A DNA stretch of 64,000 bases, taken from an uncultured Roseicyclus sp. (GTDB taxonomy: Bacteria; Pseudomonadota; Alphaproteobacteria; Rhodobacterales; Rhodobacteraceae). A program made the position numbers and the translations under genes. The DNA lies in the NCBI GenBank assembly GCA_947489665.1, contig CANLEH010000003.1:186001-250000 (forward strand). The letters are read 5' to 3'. The notes under the pieces are model-generated. The model had not been told where the DNA came from and did no database searches. It saw nothing but the letters and a program-made list of their open reading frames with translations. Of this stretch, positions 62,053-64,000 are shown in pieces; the stretch's first letter is position 1, and each line of letters begins with the position of its first letter.

Positions 62053-63219
62053 ATGGGCATCCTTCGATCAATCATCTCGCATCTTGAAACCCCACGCGAA
62101 GACCGTCCTCTGGGTTCCGGCTGGCTCAGCGGATCCCTCGCGCTCTTGGCCGGCCTTGCGGGCCTTCTGATCGTGCTGCTGCGCTGGTACCCCGAAACGT
62201 TCAGCTACCCCGAAATCGCCTTCATCCACCAAAACGGGATCATGACCGTCGTGATGCGCTTCCTGCTCTTGTCAGGCTACGCGCTGGCGCTTCTGTCGCT
62301 GATCATCGGGCGACGCAAATCGCTGGGATGGGCCGCTTTGGCCGTCACGGTTGTTGCCAGCCTCATGGCCACGACGCAGCCCGATACCGCAGGCGCGCCA
62401 CCCCAAAGCCTCTACTTCGGGCTGGACTATTTCATCATCAACGTGTTGGTCGTGGGCTTCCTCTTCGTGCCCCTTGAACGCTTCTTCCCGGCAAGGTCCG
62501 AGCAAACCGTCTTCCGCCCCGAATGGCAGGAAGACATGTTTTACTACCTCATCTCGTCGATGTTCGTGCAGGTCCTAGGTTTCATAACGCTGGCCCCCGC
62601 CAACTACGTGAACGCCAACATCGACCTCGATGCCACCCGCGCGTGGATCGCCTCCATGCCCTTCTGGGTGCAGGTGCTGGTCATCATGGCCGCCACGGAT
62701 TTTGTGCAATACTGGGTCCACCGCGCCTTTCACACGTTCCCGTTTCTGTGGAATTTCCACGCCATCCACCATTCCACGAAAAAGATGGATTGGTTGGCCG
62801 GCGCACGGATGCATTTCATCGAAATCGCAATTCTGCGCAGCCTGACCGCCGTGCCGATGTTCACCCTCGGCTTCATGCCCGAGGCGATCCAGGCCTATCT
62901 GCTGATCGTCTATTTCTCGTCCAGCTTCATCCACGCCAATATCGGTTGGAAGATGGGTTTTCTGGAACGCTTCATTGTGACCCCACGATTTCACCACTGG
63001 CACCACGGCTCCGACCGCGCGGCCATCGACATCAACTATTCCAGCCATTTCCCGATCTACGATTGGCTCTTCGGCACGCACCATCTGCCCGACAAAGGCG
63101 AATGGCCCGAGCAATACGGCGTCGTTGGTGATACCGTTCCCCGCGGGTACTGGAAGCAATTCATGTATCCCTTCTCCTCCAAATTCCGGCGCGAACCCAC
63201 ACCGCCGCCCGGCGAATAA
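62053..63219 (+). CDS. Fatty acid hydroxylase / sterol desaturase family membrane protein
   Basis: The 388-residue protein has membrane segments near 27-45, 60-80, 85-100 and 130-150 and further ones in the catalytic part. The di-iron histidine clusters are HRAFHTF, HAIHHS and FHHWHHG, the family pattern. Such enzymes hydroxylate or desaturate lipids, sterols or carotenoids with oxygen; the substrate is not predictable here. The long N-terminal membrane region before the histidine boxes distinguishes it from CrtZ-type hydroxylases. Confidence 0.87.
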   Translation: MGILRSIISHLETPREDRPLGSGWLSGSLALLAGLAGLLIVLLRWYPETFSYPEIAFIHQNGIMTVVMRFLLLSGYALALLSLIIGRRKSLGWAALAVTVVASLMATTQPDTAGAPPQSLYFGLDYFIINVLVVGFLFVPLERFFPARSEQTVFRPEWQEDMFYYLISSMFVQVLGFITLAPANYVNANIDLDATRAWIASMPFWVQVLVIMAATDFVQYWVHRAFHTFPFLWNFHAIHHSTKKMDWLAGARMHFIEIAILRSLTAVPMFTLGFMPEAIQAYLLIVYFSSSFIHANIGWKMGFLERFIVTPRFHHWHHGSDRAAIDINYSSHFPIYDWLFGTHHLPDKGEWPEQYGVVGDTVPRGYWKQFMYPFSSKFRREPTPPPGE

Positions 63220-63254
63220 CGCTTCGTTAACCAATTCGCGGCAGGCTGCGCAGC

Positions 63255-64000
63255 ATGTCTGACCAATCCGCCTTTTCCTTTGAAGAAGCCTCGCCCCAAT
63301 TCATGAAGGCCATGCCTGTGCGCAAGGCGGCTGGCCCGTCCAAGGGGGCCGAAGATCACCGCCTCAAACATCGCGACCGTCTGCGTGCCCGCTTCACCGA
63401 AGGTGGGCCCGATGCCGTGCCGGATTATGAGCTCCTGGAAATGGTCCTCTACGGCGCGATCCTGCGCGGCGACACCAAGCCGCTCGCCAAACGCCTCATC
63501 GCCCATTTCGGCGATCTGAACCGCGTCCTCGCCGCCGCGCCCTCCCGCTTGAAAGAGGTGGACGGTGTCGGCGACAAGGTCGTTTTCCAGCTGAAGCTGA
63601 TCGAAGCCGTGGGTCACCGCATGGCCCGCGCCAAGGTCATGCAAAAGCCGATCCTCAGCTCATGGGACGCGCTGCTGGAATATTGTCAAACGGCCATGGC
63701 CCATCGCGATATCGAACAATTCCGCGTCCTCTACCTCGACCGCAAGAATGTCCTGATCGCGGATGAGGCGCAGGCCGAAGGCACCGTTGATCACGTGCCG
63801 GTCTACCCGCGCGAGGTCGTCAAACGTGCGCTGGAGCTCAACGCCACCGCGCTCATCCTTGTCCACAACCATCCCTCCGGCGACCCGACCCCGAGCCAGT
63901 CGGATATCGAGATGACATTTGCCATTCGCGACGCAGCTGAGATCTTCAACATCACAATTCACGACCACCTGGTCATCGGCAAAGCGCGCGAGCTCAGCTT
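63255..64000 (+). CDS. radC: RadC family JAB-domain protein, 3' end cut by the window
   Basis: This gene is not in the ORF track because its stop lies beyond the window. From the ATG at 63255 the frame is open to base 64000 (about 248 codons). The N-terminal helix-hairpin-helix part reads YELLEMVLYGAILRGDTKPLAKRL and LKEVDGVGDKVVFQLK. The JAB/MPN metallo-domain follows, with LVHNHPSGDPTPSQSDIEMT (JAMM motif). RadC is no longer regarded as a proven repair protein; its role is unclear. Only a few dozen residues should be missing. Confidence 0.92.
   Translation, partial: MSDQSAFSFEEASPQFMKAMPVRKAAGPSKGAEDHRLKHRDRLRARFTEGGPDAVPDYELLEMVLYGAILRGDTKPLAKRLIAHFGDLNRVLAAAPSRLKEVDGVGDKVVFQLKLIEAVGHRMARAKVMQKPILSSWDALLEYCQTAMAHRDIEQFRVLYLDRKNVLIADEAQAEGTVDHVPVYPREVVKRALELNATALILVHNHPSGDPTPSQSDIEMTFAIRDAAEIFNITIHDHLVIGKARELS

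Noticed and set aside
1-64000. CRISPR arrays, prophage, insertion sequences, rRNA operon or replication origin
   Set aside because: I looked for regular direct repeats, transposase or integrase motifs and clustered phage genes on both strands and found none. The only mobile-like item is the short MITE-like element.

Overview
The window is an ordinary, gene-dense stretch of chromosome from an alphaproteobacterium, most likely a marine Rhodobacteraceae (Roseobacter-group) species. The grounds are high GC content, the gene families present (Hint-domain protein, IalB-like secreted proteins, NDUFA9-like reductase, secreted A2M/PbpC pair), the lptC-lptA-lptB-hpf-ptsN block, and a structured leader in front of serC-serA. 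I see no prophage, insertion sequence, CRISPR array, rRNA operon or replication origin. Every ORF I accept is intact except the two cut by the window edges: a NodH-like sulfotransferase at the left and radC at the right.

Layout. 1-4.8 kb: sulfotransferase end, then a minus-strand block rnd, lptC, lptA, lptB, hpf, ptsN (LPS transport, ribosome hibernation, nitrogen PTS). 4.9-10.4 kb: tRNA-Leu(CAG) downstream of tamA-tamB (outer-membrane assembly). 10.6-12.4 kb: NDUFA9-like reductase converging on uppP. 12.6-21.2 kb: gltD and gltB (ammonia assimilation) separated by four small genes. 21.3-24.7 kb: Hint protein, serB, membrane alpha/beta hydrolase. 24.8-25.0 kb: two kinds of intergenic repeat. 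25.0-29.6 kb: minus-strand operon of ABC ATPase, FtsX-type permease, AttH/CrtC-like lipocalin and a PNPOx-fold protein. 29.7-35.3 kb: hydrolase, MarR regulator, serC-serA with a structured leader, thiolase. 35.3-42.8 kb: pbpC and a large alpha-2-macroglobulin gene. 43-46.2 kb: soluble hybrid histidine kinase converging on asparaginase. 46.4-49.4 kb: two tandem IalB-like genes, rlmN, two tandem 61-residue membrane miniproteins. 49.7-53.6 kb: L,D-transpeptidase, SDR-like protein, queG, GST, mtgA. 53.7-56.5 kb: agmatinase, class II aldolase, LysR regulator. 56.6-64 kb: NIF3/CutA-like protein, OmpA, GNAT, cinA, sfsA, map, a secreted hypothetical, fatty acid hydroxylase, radC.

Common themes are the cell envelope (lptABC, tamAB, uppP, pbpC/A2M, mtgA, LDT, ABC-lipocalin operon), serine synthesis (serA, serB and serC all within 11 kb) and nitrogen metabolism (gltBD, ptsN, asparaginase, agmatinase). 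Packing is tight: many ATGA/TGATG junctions, and five convergent pairs whose stop codons overlap in a palindromic CTAG or TTAA.

The points most worth a second look are mostly non-coding: a terminator-like hairpin containing the thiolase ribosome-binding site, a near-perfect 32-bp palindrome between marR and serC, alternative hairpins before rlmN, a three-copy motif before the gene at 14155, a MITE-like element at the end of the PNPOx gene, and a three-copy intergenic repeat. Among proteins, the ABC-lipocalin-PNPOx operon and the twin miniproteins have no function I can assign. I did not find a clearly new multi-gene defence or mobile system.
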